From: Streptomyces sp. A012304 | GTDB lineage: Bacteria; Actinomycetota; Actinomycetes; Streptomycetales; Streptomycetaceae | Assembly: GCF_026008495.1 (NCBI RefSeq) | Contig: NZ_BQUN01000068.1 | Location: 66,703-130,702 of the forward strand | Direction of reading: 5' to 3' | Length of the DNA: 64,000 bases | Part shown: positions 25,144-32,226 of the stretch, piece after piece | How positions within the stretch are numbered: the first letter of the stretch is position 1 | Layout: each line of letters opens with the position of its first letter | Translations under genes and position numbers: made by a program | Notes under the pieces: model-generated | Databases searched by the model: none | The model's input: only the letters and a program-made list of their open reading frames with translations | What the model was told of the DNA's origin: nothing

Positions 25144-25245
25144 TCAGGAACCCAGGTGGGTGATCTGCACTTCTGCGAGGAAGCCGGCAGGGGCGGTATG
25201 CGCTGCCTCCTCGGCGCCGAAGGCGTATTCCCACTTCCAGGTCAC
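25144..25245 (-). pseudogene. Truncated toxin-like gene fragment
   Basis: 33 codons from GTG at 25245: VTWKWEYAFGAEEAAHTAPA then GFLAEV before unrelated residues and a stop. The start overlaps the stop of the upstream fragment as GTGA, the usual coupling of antitoxin and toxin genes. The sequence resembles the N-terminus of small toxins that follow DUF6247 genes in Streptomyces; the remaining two thirds are missing here. Called from memory of the family, so moderate confidence. Confidence 0.5.
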
Positions 25246-25590
25246 TCGCGGACCGCTCTCATGGCTTCGTCCAGGACGGTGCTCAGCCCCTTCAGGGCGT
25301 CCCGGGCGATCATCGGGTCCTCTTGCTCCAGATTGCTCACGGCCCGGGCATGGCGGAAGGCGAGATCCGGGCGGCGGGCGATCTCGATGTCCCTGGCCCA
25401 CGCCAGGACCCAACTCCGGACCGGGCTGAGGCTTTGCCACTCGACCGCCTTGGCGAAGGCCTCGTCCTTCGTGGCCTGCATCTCCTCCAGACGCCCCCGG
25501 TGCCACTGAGGCGAGCGCCGCACGAAGGGCGTCGGGGGTCTGCTCGGGGCGGGGGATCAGCTCGTGCCCGTGGTTGGCCTGAGTGCTCAT
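25242..25590 (-). pseudogene. Frameshifted DUF6247-like antitoxin gene
   Basis: The reading frame starts at ATG 25590 behind a good ribosome site (GGAGGACACC) with MSTQANHGHELIPRPEQTPD and ALRAALASVAP, then continues only in another frame from about 25520: PQWHRGRLEEMQATKDEAFA ... EWQSLSPVRSWVLAWARDIEIARRPD ... up to EAMRAVRE and TGA at 25242. Together these give a plausible DUF6247-type protein of about 115 residues, so a single small indel near 25510-25520 has broken it. It was the partner of the truncated toxin fragment that overlaps its stop. Confidence 0.55.
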
Positions 25591-25602
25591 GGTGTCCTCC
25601 AG

Positions 25603-25908
25603 AGGATGCCCAGGCCAGACGTGGGTCTCCAGCTCGCGTAGCGCGGCGGCGATACGGGCCCTGCCCTCGGGGAAGCGGTCGGCGAGCGACTTGATGTCGA
25701 CCCGGGCGCCCTGCGGCAGCGACTGGATGTGCACGGCGAGGCCGATCGCCAGCAGCGAGAGTTCGGCGTGCTGGGCGAGGTGGTTGCCGATCACCGTGAA
25801 GCGGGTGGTGTGGCGGGCATTGTCGTGGTTGAGACCCGCGTGGGGGTGGTTTTTGCCCGCGATACGGGACTCGGCGCACGGGGGCGCGCTAGGGTTTTGC
25901 GTGTCCAT
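25603..25908 (-). pseudogene. Truncated helix-turn-helix gene fragment
   Basis: From the start at 25908 the frame reads a typical Streptomyces helix-turn-helix protein: HNDNARHTTRFTVIGNHLAQ (here NHDNARHTT...), SLLAIGLAVHIQSLPQGARV, DIKSLADRFPEGRARIAAAL and RELETH. Relatives continue with a wing and a C-terminal domain; here the homology stops at RELETH and the frame runs into the leader of the DUF6247-like gene (VWPGHPLEDTM). This is a deletion junction at about 25603-25610. Confidence 0.55.
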
Positions 25909-25935
25909 CGGGAAGCCCTACTTCCTCGGTGGTCA

Positions 25936-25971
25936 GGCCCTCGCATCGGGATGCCAGTCCCGGCGAGGGCC
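25936..25971. terminator. Strong hairpin after the anti-sigma-type ATPase gene
   Basis: GGCCCTCGC (25936-25944) pairs perfectly with GCGAGGGCC (25963-25971), and inside it CGGGA (25947-25951) pairs with TCCCG (25958-25962), leaving a six-base loop and a two-base bulge. It lies about 75 bases downstream of the minus-strand ATP-binding gene and just before the decayed helix-turn-helix gene, so it is a likely terminator. Confidence 0.6.
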
Positions 25972-26045
25972 GTCGCATGTCTGCGGTTGGTCGCGCTGAG
26001 CGTAAGGCAGGCAACCGCCCTCGAATCCAGCCCAGTCCGGCATAT

Positions 26046-26570
26046 TCACTCGCGGGAGTGAGTTTGCGCGGCGGGCGGGAGGGGTGGGGCTTGGTGGGGT
26101 TCTTTCTCCCCGGTTTCTGCCTGGAAGGGATCGCCCTTGTCACCGAAGCGCGCGTTTTCGGGTTCCGGTGACAGTCGGATCTCCGCCCACACCGTCTTGC
26201 GCGGCGGCAGCCCCTCGAACACGCCCCAGCGGTCGGCCAACGTGTCCACGAGCAGCAGGCCGCGGCCGGACTCGTCGTCCGGGGTGCCGTGTCGCAGGCT
26301 CGGCATCCGGTCACCGCGCGTATCGGTGACCTCGACGCGGAGGGTGCCGCCGATGACGTACAGCGACAGCGCGAAGTCCCTGCCGGGGACGCGGCCGTGG
26401 GTGACGGCGTTGGCGGCCAGCTCGGCGACGATGTGCGCCGCCGGGTCCAAGGGCAGGCCCCAGGCACGGAGTTGCTCCGTGGCGAGCAGTCGGGCGAGAC
26501 GGGCACCGCGAGGAGTGGGGGACAGCCGCTGACCGAAGTTGCGGAAGCGGTGGGCGGATTTCTGGATCAC
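26046..26570 (-). CDS. ATP-binding (HATPase_c) anti-sigma-factor-like protein
   Basis: GHKL-fold serine kinase-like protein of the RsbW/SpoIIAB type, 174 residues. The ATP site is visible: VAELAANAVTHGRVPGRDF (N box), RVEVTDTRGDRMP (G1), and DDESGRGLLLVDTLADRWG (G2 region). The C-terminal 40 residues are Glu/Pro-rich. In Streptomyces such genes stand divergent from a DUF5753 regulator and DUF397 gene, exactly as here, forming WhiJ-like sets tied to development or stress. Whether it phosphorylates an anti-anti-sigma factor is not known. Transcription is toward the hairpin at 25936-25971. Confidence 0.85.
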   Translation of the reverse strand: MIQKSAHRFRNFGQRLSPTPRGARLARLLATEQLRAWGLPLDPAAHIVAELAANAVTHGRVPGRDFALSLYVIGGTLRVEVTDTRGDRMPSLRHGTPDDESGRGLLLVDTLADRWGVFEGLPPRKTVWAEIRLSPEPENARFGDKGDPFQAETGEKEPHQAPPLPPAAQTHSRE

Positions 26571-26596
26571 GTCACTCAGAGTGGCCGCGTCTGCTT

Positions 26597-26669
26597 ACTG
26601 TGAACAGTGACGACTTCGTTGCGTACGGTAACTGTCCGGAAGTTGTCCGGCGGTGTCGACGCTGTCCAG
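26597..26669. promoter_or_regulatory. Divergent control region of the WhiJ-like set
   Basis: The 111-base gap has a perfect dyad ACTGT-GA-ACAGT (26597-26608) and direct repeats TGTCCGG at 26633 and 26644 (11-base spacing), with a third TGTCCAG at 26663. These would place similar faces of the helix in line for a helix-turn-helix protein and are candidate operators for the downstream DUF5753 regulator. Confidence 0.4.
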
Positions 26670-26681
26670 TGGGGGTGTGGC

Positions 26682-27560
26682 GTGACGCAGGTGAACGGCA
26701 CGGAGGTGCGGCGTGAGGTGGAAGGTGAAGAGCCGGGCTGGGAGGTGGATCCGGACGACGACTGGGGCGTCGCGGTCGTCGAGACGGTCGGACGGCAGTT
26801 GAAGCTGCGCAGGGAGGCCTTGGGGATGCGGGCCGCCGAATTCGGGGTGGCGGTCGGCTACGGCGAGGACATGATCTACAAGATCGAGAGTGGCAAGCGG
26901 ATTCCCCGACCGGAGTTCCTCGACAGAGCGGACGAGGTGTTGGAGGCCGGCGGGCTGCTCTCTGCGATGAAGGAGGACGTGAAGAAGGTCAGCTATCCCA
27001 AGAAGGTACGGGACCTGGCTTCGCTGGAGGCCAAGGCGGTCGAGTTTCAGCTCTACGACCCGCTGAACATCCACGGGCTGTTGCAGACACCTGAGTACGC
27101 CCGCGCGCTGCTGCTGATGCGGCGCCCCGCATACGTCGAGGAGGAGGTAGAGCGGTTCATCGCCGCGCGTGTGGCTCGGAAGTCGGTGTTCGAGAGGGAG
27201 CCCGCGCCTGAGATCAGCTTCGTTCTGGAGGAGTGGACTCTGCGCCGTCCGCTCGGAGGGACCACGGTGTTGCGCCACCAGCTCGAGCACCTGCTCGAAG
27301 CAGGTCGGTTGCGGAACGTCGAGCTTCAGGTGATGCCGATGGACCGCGAAGCGCACGCTGGCGTGGATGGCGGCATCGAGGTGCTGAAGTTCGAGGACGG
27401 TTCGGCAGTGGGTCGTTCCCCAGTCGTGGCCAACGGGCGACCGGTTTCTGAGCCCAGGCATCTCCGTATCCTGGAACTGCGCTATGGCATCATCCGGGCT
27501 CAGGCGCTCACCCCGCGTGAGTCGACGGCCTTCATCGATCAACTGCTGGGGGAAACATGA
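26682..27560 (+). CDS. XRE-family regulator with DUF5753 domain (WhiJ-like)
   Basis: 292 residues. The N-terminal Cro/XRE helix-turn-helix (about 33-90) reads VGRQLKLRREALGMRAAEFG then YGEDMIYKIESGKRIPRPEF. The C-terminal DUF5753 (about 105-290) has YDPLNIHGLLQTPEYARALL, the arginine-rich RVARKSVFERE, and LQVMPMDREAHAGVDGG with HLRILELRYG. The start is the GTG at 26682 behind GGGGGTG; the frame is open to 26607 but that start has no ribosome site and covers the probable operators. Its stop overlaps the DUF397 start as ATGA. Known sets of this type repress development until relieved by the small partner; the target here is unknown. Confidence 0.9.
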   Translation: MTQVNGTEVRREVEGEEPGWEVDPDDDWGVAVVETVGRQLKLRREALGMRAAEFGVAVGYGEDMIYKIESGKRIPRPEFLDRADEVLEAGGLLSAMKEDVKKVSYPKKVRDLASLEAKAVEFQLYDPLNIHGLLQTPEYARALLLMRRPAYVEEEVERFIAARVARKSVFEREPAPEISFVLEEWTLRRPLGGTTVLRHQLEHLLEAGRLRNVELQVMPMDREAHAGVDGGIEVLKFEDGSAVGRSPVVANGRPVSEPRHLRILELRYGIIRAQALTPRESTAFIDQLLGET

Positions 27561-27772
27561 TCCGCAACACCTCGGCCGGGGGTGCCTCCGGCCTGGCGTG
27601 GTTCAAGAGCAGCTACAGCAGCGGCAGCGAAGGCGACTCCTGCGTAGAGGTCGCCACCACCTCCGCCACCGTCCACGTCCGCGACTCCAAGAACGCCTCG
27701 GCCGACGGTCCCCGCCTCGCCCTCGCGCCGCGGGCCTGGGCCGCCTTCCTCCCCTACGCCTCCGCGAGCTGA
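27557..27772 (+). CDS. DUF397 domain-containing protein
   Basis: 71 residues, starting MIRNTSAGGASGLAWFKSSY with the DUF397 signature (WFKSSYSSGSEGDSCVEVA, VHVRDSKNASADGPRLAL, AWAAFLPYA). It is translationally coupled to the DUF5753 regulator (ATGA). In this family the small protein is thought to bind and antagonise the paired helix-turn-helix regulator, as shown for WhiJ/BldB-like systems; for this copy that is inference. Confidence 0.92.
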   Translation: MIRNTSAGGASGLAWFKSSYSSGSEGDSCVEVATTSATVHVRDSKNASADGPRLALAPRAWAAFLPYASAS

Positions 27773-27826
27773 CCCCGCCCCGCGCGATACCTTCTCCTCA
27801 CGCCGACGAGGAAGAGGGAAACCGAC

Positions 27827-30800
27827 GTGAGCAAGTTCGTGCGGCCCGCGCCCGAGGGCGCGGACCCCTTCGGTACGGCCCGTCTGCGCCGGGGGGTGCT
27901 GGACGCCTGGGCGACCAGTCCCGCCCGGTTCCGGGAGGACGCCAACGCCGAGGAGGATCTCGTCCTCGGCGGCTACCGGGACCGCCTCGTCGTCGAGCTC
28001 GCGCAGAACGCCGCCGACGCGGCCGCCCGCGCCGGAGTGCCGGGGCGGCTGCGGCTCACCCTCCGGGAGGGCGTCCTCGTCGCCGCGAACACCGGTGCCC
28101 CGCTGGACGCGACCGGGGTCGAGTCGCTCGCGACCCTCCGGGCGTCCGCGAAGCGCGACACGCACCAGGCGGCGGTCGGCCGGTTCGGCGTCGGGTTCGC
28201 CGCCGTCCTCGCCGTCACCGACGAGCCCGCCGTGGTCGGCCGGCACGGCGGGGTGCGCTGGTCGCTGGCGGAGGCCCGGGTGCTGGCCGCCGAGACCGCA
28301 CGGCACAGCCCCGGCCTCGGCGACGAGATCCGCCGCCGCGACGGGCACGTGCCGCTGCTGCGGCTGCCGTTCGCCGCCGAGGGCACCGCCCCCGACCCGT
28401 ACGACACGGCCGTCATCCTGCCGCTGCGCGACCCGGCCGCCGCCGACCTCGCCGAGCGGCTGCTGACCGCCGTCGACGACGCCCTGCTGCTCGCCCTGCC
28501 GGGCCTGGAGGAGGTCGTGGTCGAGATCCACGACCAGGCGCCGCGCACCGTGCGCCGGGCCGCCGACGGCGACCTCACCGTCGTGGAGGACTCCCGGGAC
28601 GGCACCACCCGGTGGCGGATCGCCGCCGCGAACGGGCCCCTCACCGCCGACCTGCTCGCCGACCGGCCGGTGGAGGAACGCCTGCGGCCGTACTGGTCGG
28701 TCACCTGGGCCGTCCCGGTCGACGAGGATGGCAGCCCCGCACGGCCCCGCACCAGCCCCGTCGTGCACGCGCCCACCCCCAGCGACGAGCCGCTCGGTGT
28801 GCCCGCCCTGCTCATCGCCTCCTTCCCGCTGGACACCACCCGCCGGCACGCCGCGCCCGGCCCGCTGACCGACTTCCTGGTGCAGCGCGCCGCCGACGCG
28901 TACGCCGGGCTGCTCGCCGGCTGGCGGCCGGTGGACGCCGGGATCATCGACCTCGTGCCGGGCCCGCTGGGCAAGGGCGAGCTGGACGGCGCCCTGCGCC
29001 AGGCGATCCTGGAACGACTGCCGCGCACGGCCTTCCTGCCGCCGGCCGCCGAGCCCGCACCCGAGGAGGACCTGCCCGAAGCGCTGCGCCCGCGCGACGC
29101 CGAGGTCGTCGAGGGCGCCGGCGCCGACACCGTACGGGTGCTCGCGGAGGTGCTGCCGACGCTGCTGCCCGCCGGGCTGGAACGCCGGGTCGAGCTGCGC
29201 ACCCTCGGCGTGACCCGGATCCCGCTCGCCGACGTCATCGACCGGCTGGCCGGGCTGGAGAAGCAGCCCGAGTGGTGGCACCGCCTCTACGACAGCCTCG
29301 CCGGCGTCGACCCCGACCGGCTGACCGGCCTGCCCGTGCCCCTCGCGGACGGACGGACGACGATCGGCCCCCGGCAGGTGCTGCTGCCCACCCCGGAGGC
29401 GGCCCGCGTCGACGCGGACGTCCTCGCCCGGCTCGGCCTGAAGGTCGCCCACCCGGACGCCGCGCACCAGCTCCTGGAGAAGCTCGGCGCGCTGCCCGCG
29501 ACCCCGCGCGCCGTGCTGACCACGCCGCAGGTGCGGGCGGCCGTCGCCGCGTCCCTGGACGACGACGGCGGCGCCTGGGACGAGGACACCCCCGACGCCG
29601 AGGAACTCGCCGACACCGTCCTCGCGCTCGTCCGCGACGCGGGCCTGGAGCCCGGCGACGAGCCCTGGCTGGGCGCCCTGGCCCTGCCCGACGAGGACGG
29701 CGAACCCGCCCCCGCCGGTGAACTCGTCCTCCCCGGCAGCCCCTTCGCGCGCGTCATCCGGGAGGGCGAGCTCGCCGCCGTGGACGCCGAGCTGGCCGCC
29801 AGGTGGGGCGAACAGCCGCTCGCCGCCTGCGGTGTCCTCGCGGACTTCGCGCTGGTGCGCGCCACCGACGTCGTCCTCGACCCGGACGAACTGGAACCCC
29901 GCGAGGGCGACTACGCCGAGCCCGACGACCCGGGGCTGCTCGACGCCGTCGACGTGTGGTGCGAGGACATCCTCGACCGCTTCCCCGACTCGCCCGTCCC
30001 GCCCGTCGCCACCGAACTCGTCGCGGTCCGCGACCTCGACCTCGTCGACGACGAGCACTGGCCGCAGGCGCTCGCCCTGCTCGCCCGGCCCCCGCTGCGC
30101 GACGCCCTCACCCAGCCGGTGCGCATCCTGCTGCCCGACGGCACCCACGAGGTCGTACGGCCCTACACCGCGTGGTGGCTGCGCGGGCACCCCGTGCTCG
30201 ACGGCCGCCGCCCGGCCGGTCTCCTCGCCGCCGGCGGCGACCCGCTGCTGCACGGCCTGTACGACCAGGCCGACGCCACCGGCTTCGACGACGAGCAGGT
30301 GCTGCGGGCCCTCGGGGTACGGACGTCCGTGGCCGCGCTGCTCGACGAGCCCGGCGGCGCCGCCGAGCTGCTGGACCGCCTCGCCGACCCGGAGCGTACG
30401 GTGACCGCCGCGCAACTGCACGGCCTGTACGGCGCGTTGGCCGAGCTGGACCCCGAGCAGGTGACCCTGCCGGAGGAGCTGCGGGCCGTCGTCGACGGGC
30501 GGGTGGAGGTCGTGGACGCGGCCGACGCCGTCGTCGTCGACTCGCCCGACCTGCTGCCCTTCACCGAGGGCGTCCCGCTGCTGCCGGTGCGGCCGTCGCG
30601 GGCCGCCGAGCTGGCCGAGCTGTTCCAGGTGCGGCGGCTGAGCGAGTCGGTGACCGGGGAGGTCGACTCGCAGGGCACCGAGCACGACGTACCGGAGTCG
30701 GTACGGGTGCTGCTGGGCCCCCGCACCCCCTCCTCGTACGTCGAGCACGAGGAACTCGTCGTGGACGGGGTGGAGATCGACTGGCGGCTGACCGACGACG

Positions 30801-30946
30801 GTGTCCTGCACGCCGCGACCCTGGAGGGCGTCGCCGCCGGCCTCGCCTGGGCGGCCGGCCAGTGGCCGCGCCGCTTCGAGGTGGCCGCCCTGCTGGAAGA
30901 CCCCTCCCGCACCCAGGAGTTGGCCCGGGACCGCTGGTTCGACTGA
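27827..30946 (+). CDS. Large GHKL ATPase with sacsin-like N-terminal domain
   Basis: 1039 residues. The N-terminal Hsp90/GHKL-type domain contains VVELAQNAADAAARAG (N box, 55-70), VLVAANTGAPLDATGV (83-98) and AVGRFGVGFAAVLAV (G2, 116-130). The usual DNxG of the ATP loop is replaced by ANTG, as in sacsin-type relatives. The remaining 800 residues are acidic, Leu-rich and without recognisable motifs. The predicted role is a chaperone-like ATPase; some large GHKL proteins belong to phage-defence loci, but nothing adjacent supports that. The GTG at 27827 follows GAGGAAGAGGG, 54 bases after DUF397, so it may be part of the same transcript. Confidence 0.85.
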   Translation: MSKFVRPAPEGADPFGTARLRRGVLDAWATSPARFREDANAEEDLVLGGYRDRLVVELAQNAADAAARAGVPGRLRLTLREGVLVAANTGAPLDATGVESLATLRASAKRDTHQAAVGRFGVGFAAVLAVTDEPAVVGRHGGVRWSLAEARVLAAETARHSPGLGDEIRRRDGHVPLLRLPFAAEGTAPDPYDTAVILPLRDPAAADLAERLLTAVDDALLLALPGLEEVVVEIHDQAPRTVRRAADGDLTVVEDSRDGTTRWRIAAANGPLTADLLADRPVEERLRPYWSVTWAVPVDEDGSPARPRTSPVVHAPTPSDEPLGVPALLIASFPLDTTRRHAAPGPLTDFLVQRAADAYAGLLAGWRPVDAGIIDLVPGPLGKGELDGALRQAILERLPRTAFLPPAAEPAPEEDLPEALRPRDAEVVEGAGADTVRVLAEVLPTLLPAGLERRVELRTLGVTRIPLADVIDRLAGLEKQPEWWHRLYDSLAGVDPDRLTGLPVPLADGRTTIGPRQVLLPTPEAARVDADVLARLGLKVAHPDAAHQLLEKLGALPATPRAVLTTPQVRAAVAASLDDDGGAWDEDTPDAEELADTVLALVRDAGLEPGDEPWLGALALPDEDGEPAPAGELVLPGSPFARVIREGELAAVDAELAARWGEQPLAACGVLADFALVRATDVVLDPDELEPREGDYAEPDDPGLLDAVDVWCEDILDRFPDSPVPPVATELVAVRDLDLVDDEHWPQALALLARPPLRDALTQPVRILLPDGTHEVVRPYTAWWLRGHPVLDGRRPAGLLAAGGDPLLHGLYDQADATGFDDEQVLRALGVRTSVAALLDEPGGAAELLDRLADPERTVTAAQLHGLYGALAELDPEQVTLPEELRAVVDGRVEVVDAADAVVVDSPDLLPFTEGVPLLPVRPSRAAELAELFQVRRLSESVTGEVDSQGTEHDVPESVRVLLGPRTPSSYVEHEELVVDGVEIDWRLTDDGVLHAATLEGVAAGLAWAAGQWPRRFEVAALLEDPSRTQELARDRWFD

Positions 30947-31187
30947 GGAGCGTCGACGGGCCGCCGGGACTCCTGAGCGATCTTCACGGGCCGCCCACGG
31001 TTGCTGCGAAATTGCCTCGCGATTTCTTCGCCGGACGTGCAACCGTGTGGCGGCACGGCGAGTCTCATCCGCCGTACAACCTTTTCCCTGAGTCGGGGAT
31101 CTGATCATGCGAGCCGACAAGGCTCGTCGACACCGTGGGCTCACCGGTGATATCCGCCCGGAGAGCCCCCTTCCTCTTGGGACACTC

Positions 31188-32111
31188 ATGCGTATTCGTG
31201 CCACCGTGGCCGCCGTCACCGGCGCCCTGGCCCTCTCCGCCTTCGCCGTCCCGGCTGCCCAGGCCACCGACAACACGCCCAGCAAGGCGGACGCCTTCAA
31301 GGCCCTGCACCAGGCCGCTTCCGGCAAGACCGCGTTCACCGGCGAGACCGCCGAGGACGGCGAGCCCTACGCCCTGAACGCCACCTTCTCCGCCGTGAAG
31401 GTCAACAACGGCAAGCCGATCGTCGCCGGCACCACCGGCGTCGTCTCCGTCCCGGTGACCTTCACCGTGACGCACTCCGCGGACGTCAACCTCAACGCCG
31501 CCGACACCGACGTGGACGTCTTCATCTACCGCGGCACGCTCGCGGACCCGACCAACCTGCTGCTCGGCGACGACTGGCCGAGCTGCGTCGCCGCCTCCGC
31601 GACCGTGTCCAACTGCAAGGGCACCGTCGACATCTACGCGGCCGAGGAGCTCTCCAACGCCGACGCCACCACCTGGAAGGCCGCGGGCTGGATCGCGGAC
31701 TACAACGACCAGGCCGACGTCGAGTTCGAGGACATCGACTGGAGCAAGGTCGGTTACACCGAGCAGGACAACCTGACCACCGCCCGGCTCCAGCGCCTGA
31801 CCAAGCTGACGGTCAACGCCTCCCCGGAGCCGGTGAAGAAGGGCGCCAACCTCAGCGTCACCGGCCGCCTGACCATCGCCAACTGGGACACCGGCACGTA
31901 CACCGGCTACGCGGGCGTGTACGCCCAGGCCCAGATCCGCCGGGCCGGCACCACCGCCTACTCCGGCATCAAGTTCGTCAAGACCACCTCCACGGGCGGC
32001 CTGTCCACCACCGTCACGGCGACGGTGGACGGCTACTACCGCTACAGCTTCGCCGGCACCAACGCCGCCACGGCGTCCGTCGCCGCGGGCGACTACGTCG
32101 ACGTGCGCTGA
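31188..32111 (+). CDS. Secreted protein with Ig-like C-terminal domain
   Basis: 307 residues. MRIRATVAAVTGALALSAFA-VPAAQA is a clear signal peptide with cleavage after AQA (residue 26). The mature protein has an N-terminal domain (30-205) with VPVTFTVTHSADVNLNAADT and DVDVFIYRGTLADP, two Cys (WPSCVAAS, SNCKGT) likely bridged, and a C-terminal beta-sandwich-like domain (210-307) beginning LTKLTVNASPEPVKKGANLS. Codon use suggests high expression. The ATG at 31188 is used because upstream residues belong to a 240-base leader. It is followed by a strong terminator. The function is unknown; relatives are abundant extracellular Streptomyces proteins. Confidence 0.82.
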   Translation: MRIRATVAAVTGALALSAFAVPAAQATDNTPSKADAFKALHQAASGKTAFTGETAEDGEPYALNATFSAVKVNNGKPIVAGTTGVVSVPVTFTVTHSADVNLNAADTDVDVFIYRGTLADPTNLLLGDDWPSCVAASATVSNCKGTVDIYAAEELSNADATTWKAAGWIADYNDQADVEFEDIDWSKVGYTEQDNLTTARLQRLTKLTVNASPEPVKKGANLSVTGRLTIANWDTGTYTGYAGVYAQAQIRRAGTTAYSGIKFVKTTSTGGLSTTVTATVDGYYRYSFAGTNAATASVAAGDYVDVR

Positions 32112-32131
32112 ACCCACTGATCCACGTGACA

Positions 32132-32166
32132 GGGCCCGGCCCCGCAACCAGCGGGGCGCGGGCCCT
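32132..32166 (+). terminator. Rho-independent terminator after the secreted-protein gene
   Basis: GGGCCC (32132-32137) and CCCCGC (32140-32145) pair with GCGGGG (32151-32156) and GGGCCC (32160-32165) around the loop AACCA, with one or two bulged bases, followed by TTTCC. It begins 20 bases after the stop and fits a highly expressed exported-protein gene. Confidence 0.75.
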
Positions 32167-32171
32167 TTCCG

Positions 32172-32216
32172 CGTCTTCCCGGTCTACCGGGTCTTCCCGG
32201 TCTTCCCGGTCTCCCT
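32172..32216. repeat. Five tandem 9-base units (GGTCTTCCC)
   Basis: Consecutive 9-mers CGTCTTCCC, GGTCTACCG, GGTCTTCCC, GGTCTTCCC and GGTCTCCCT fill the gap between the terminator and the end of the convergent P-type ATPase gene. It looks like slippage-generated sequence. Confidence 0.65.
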
Positions 32217-32226
32217 GGCTTTCCCG

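Noticed and set aside
26607..26681. Upstream GTG start for the DUF5753 regulator
   Set aside because: No ribosome site, and the stretch carries the likely operators; the GTG at 26682 has a good site and gives the usual family length.
27539..31339. 1266-codon minus-strand frame antisense to the GHKL ATPase
   Set aside because: Gly/Arg/Val-rich shadow of a high-GC gene with no motifs; the plus strand has the GHKL boxes and a good start.
32172..32216. CRISPR-like repeat
   Set aside because: Nine-base units without spacers are slippage repeats; no CRISPR array occurs in the window.
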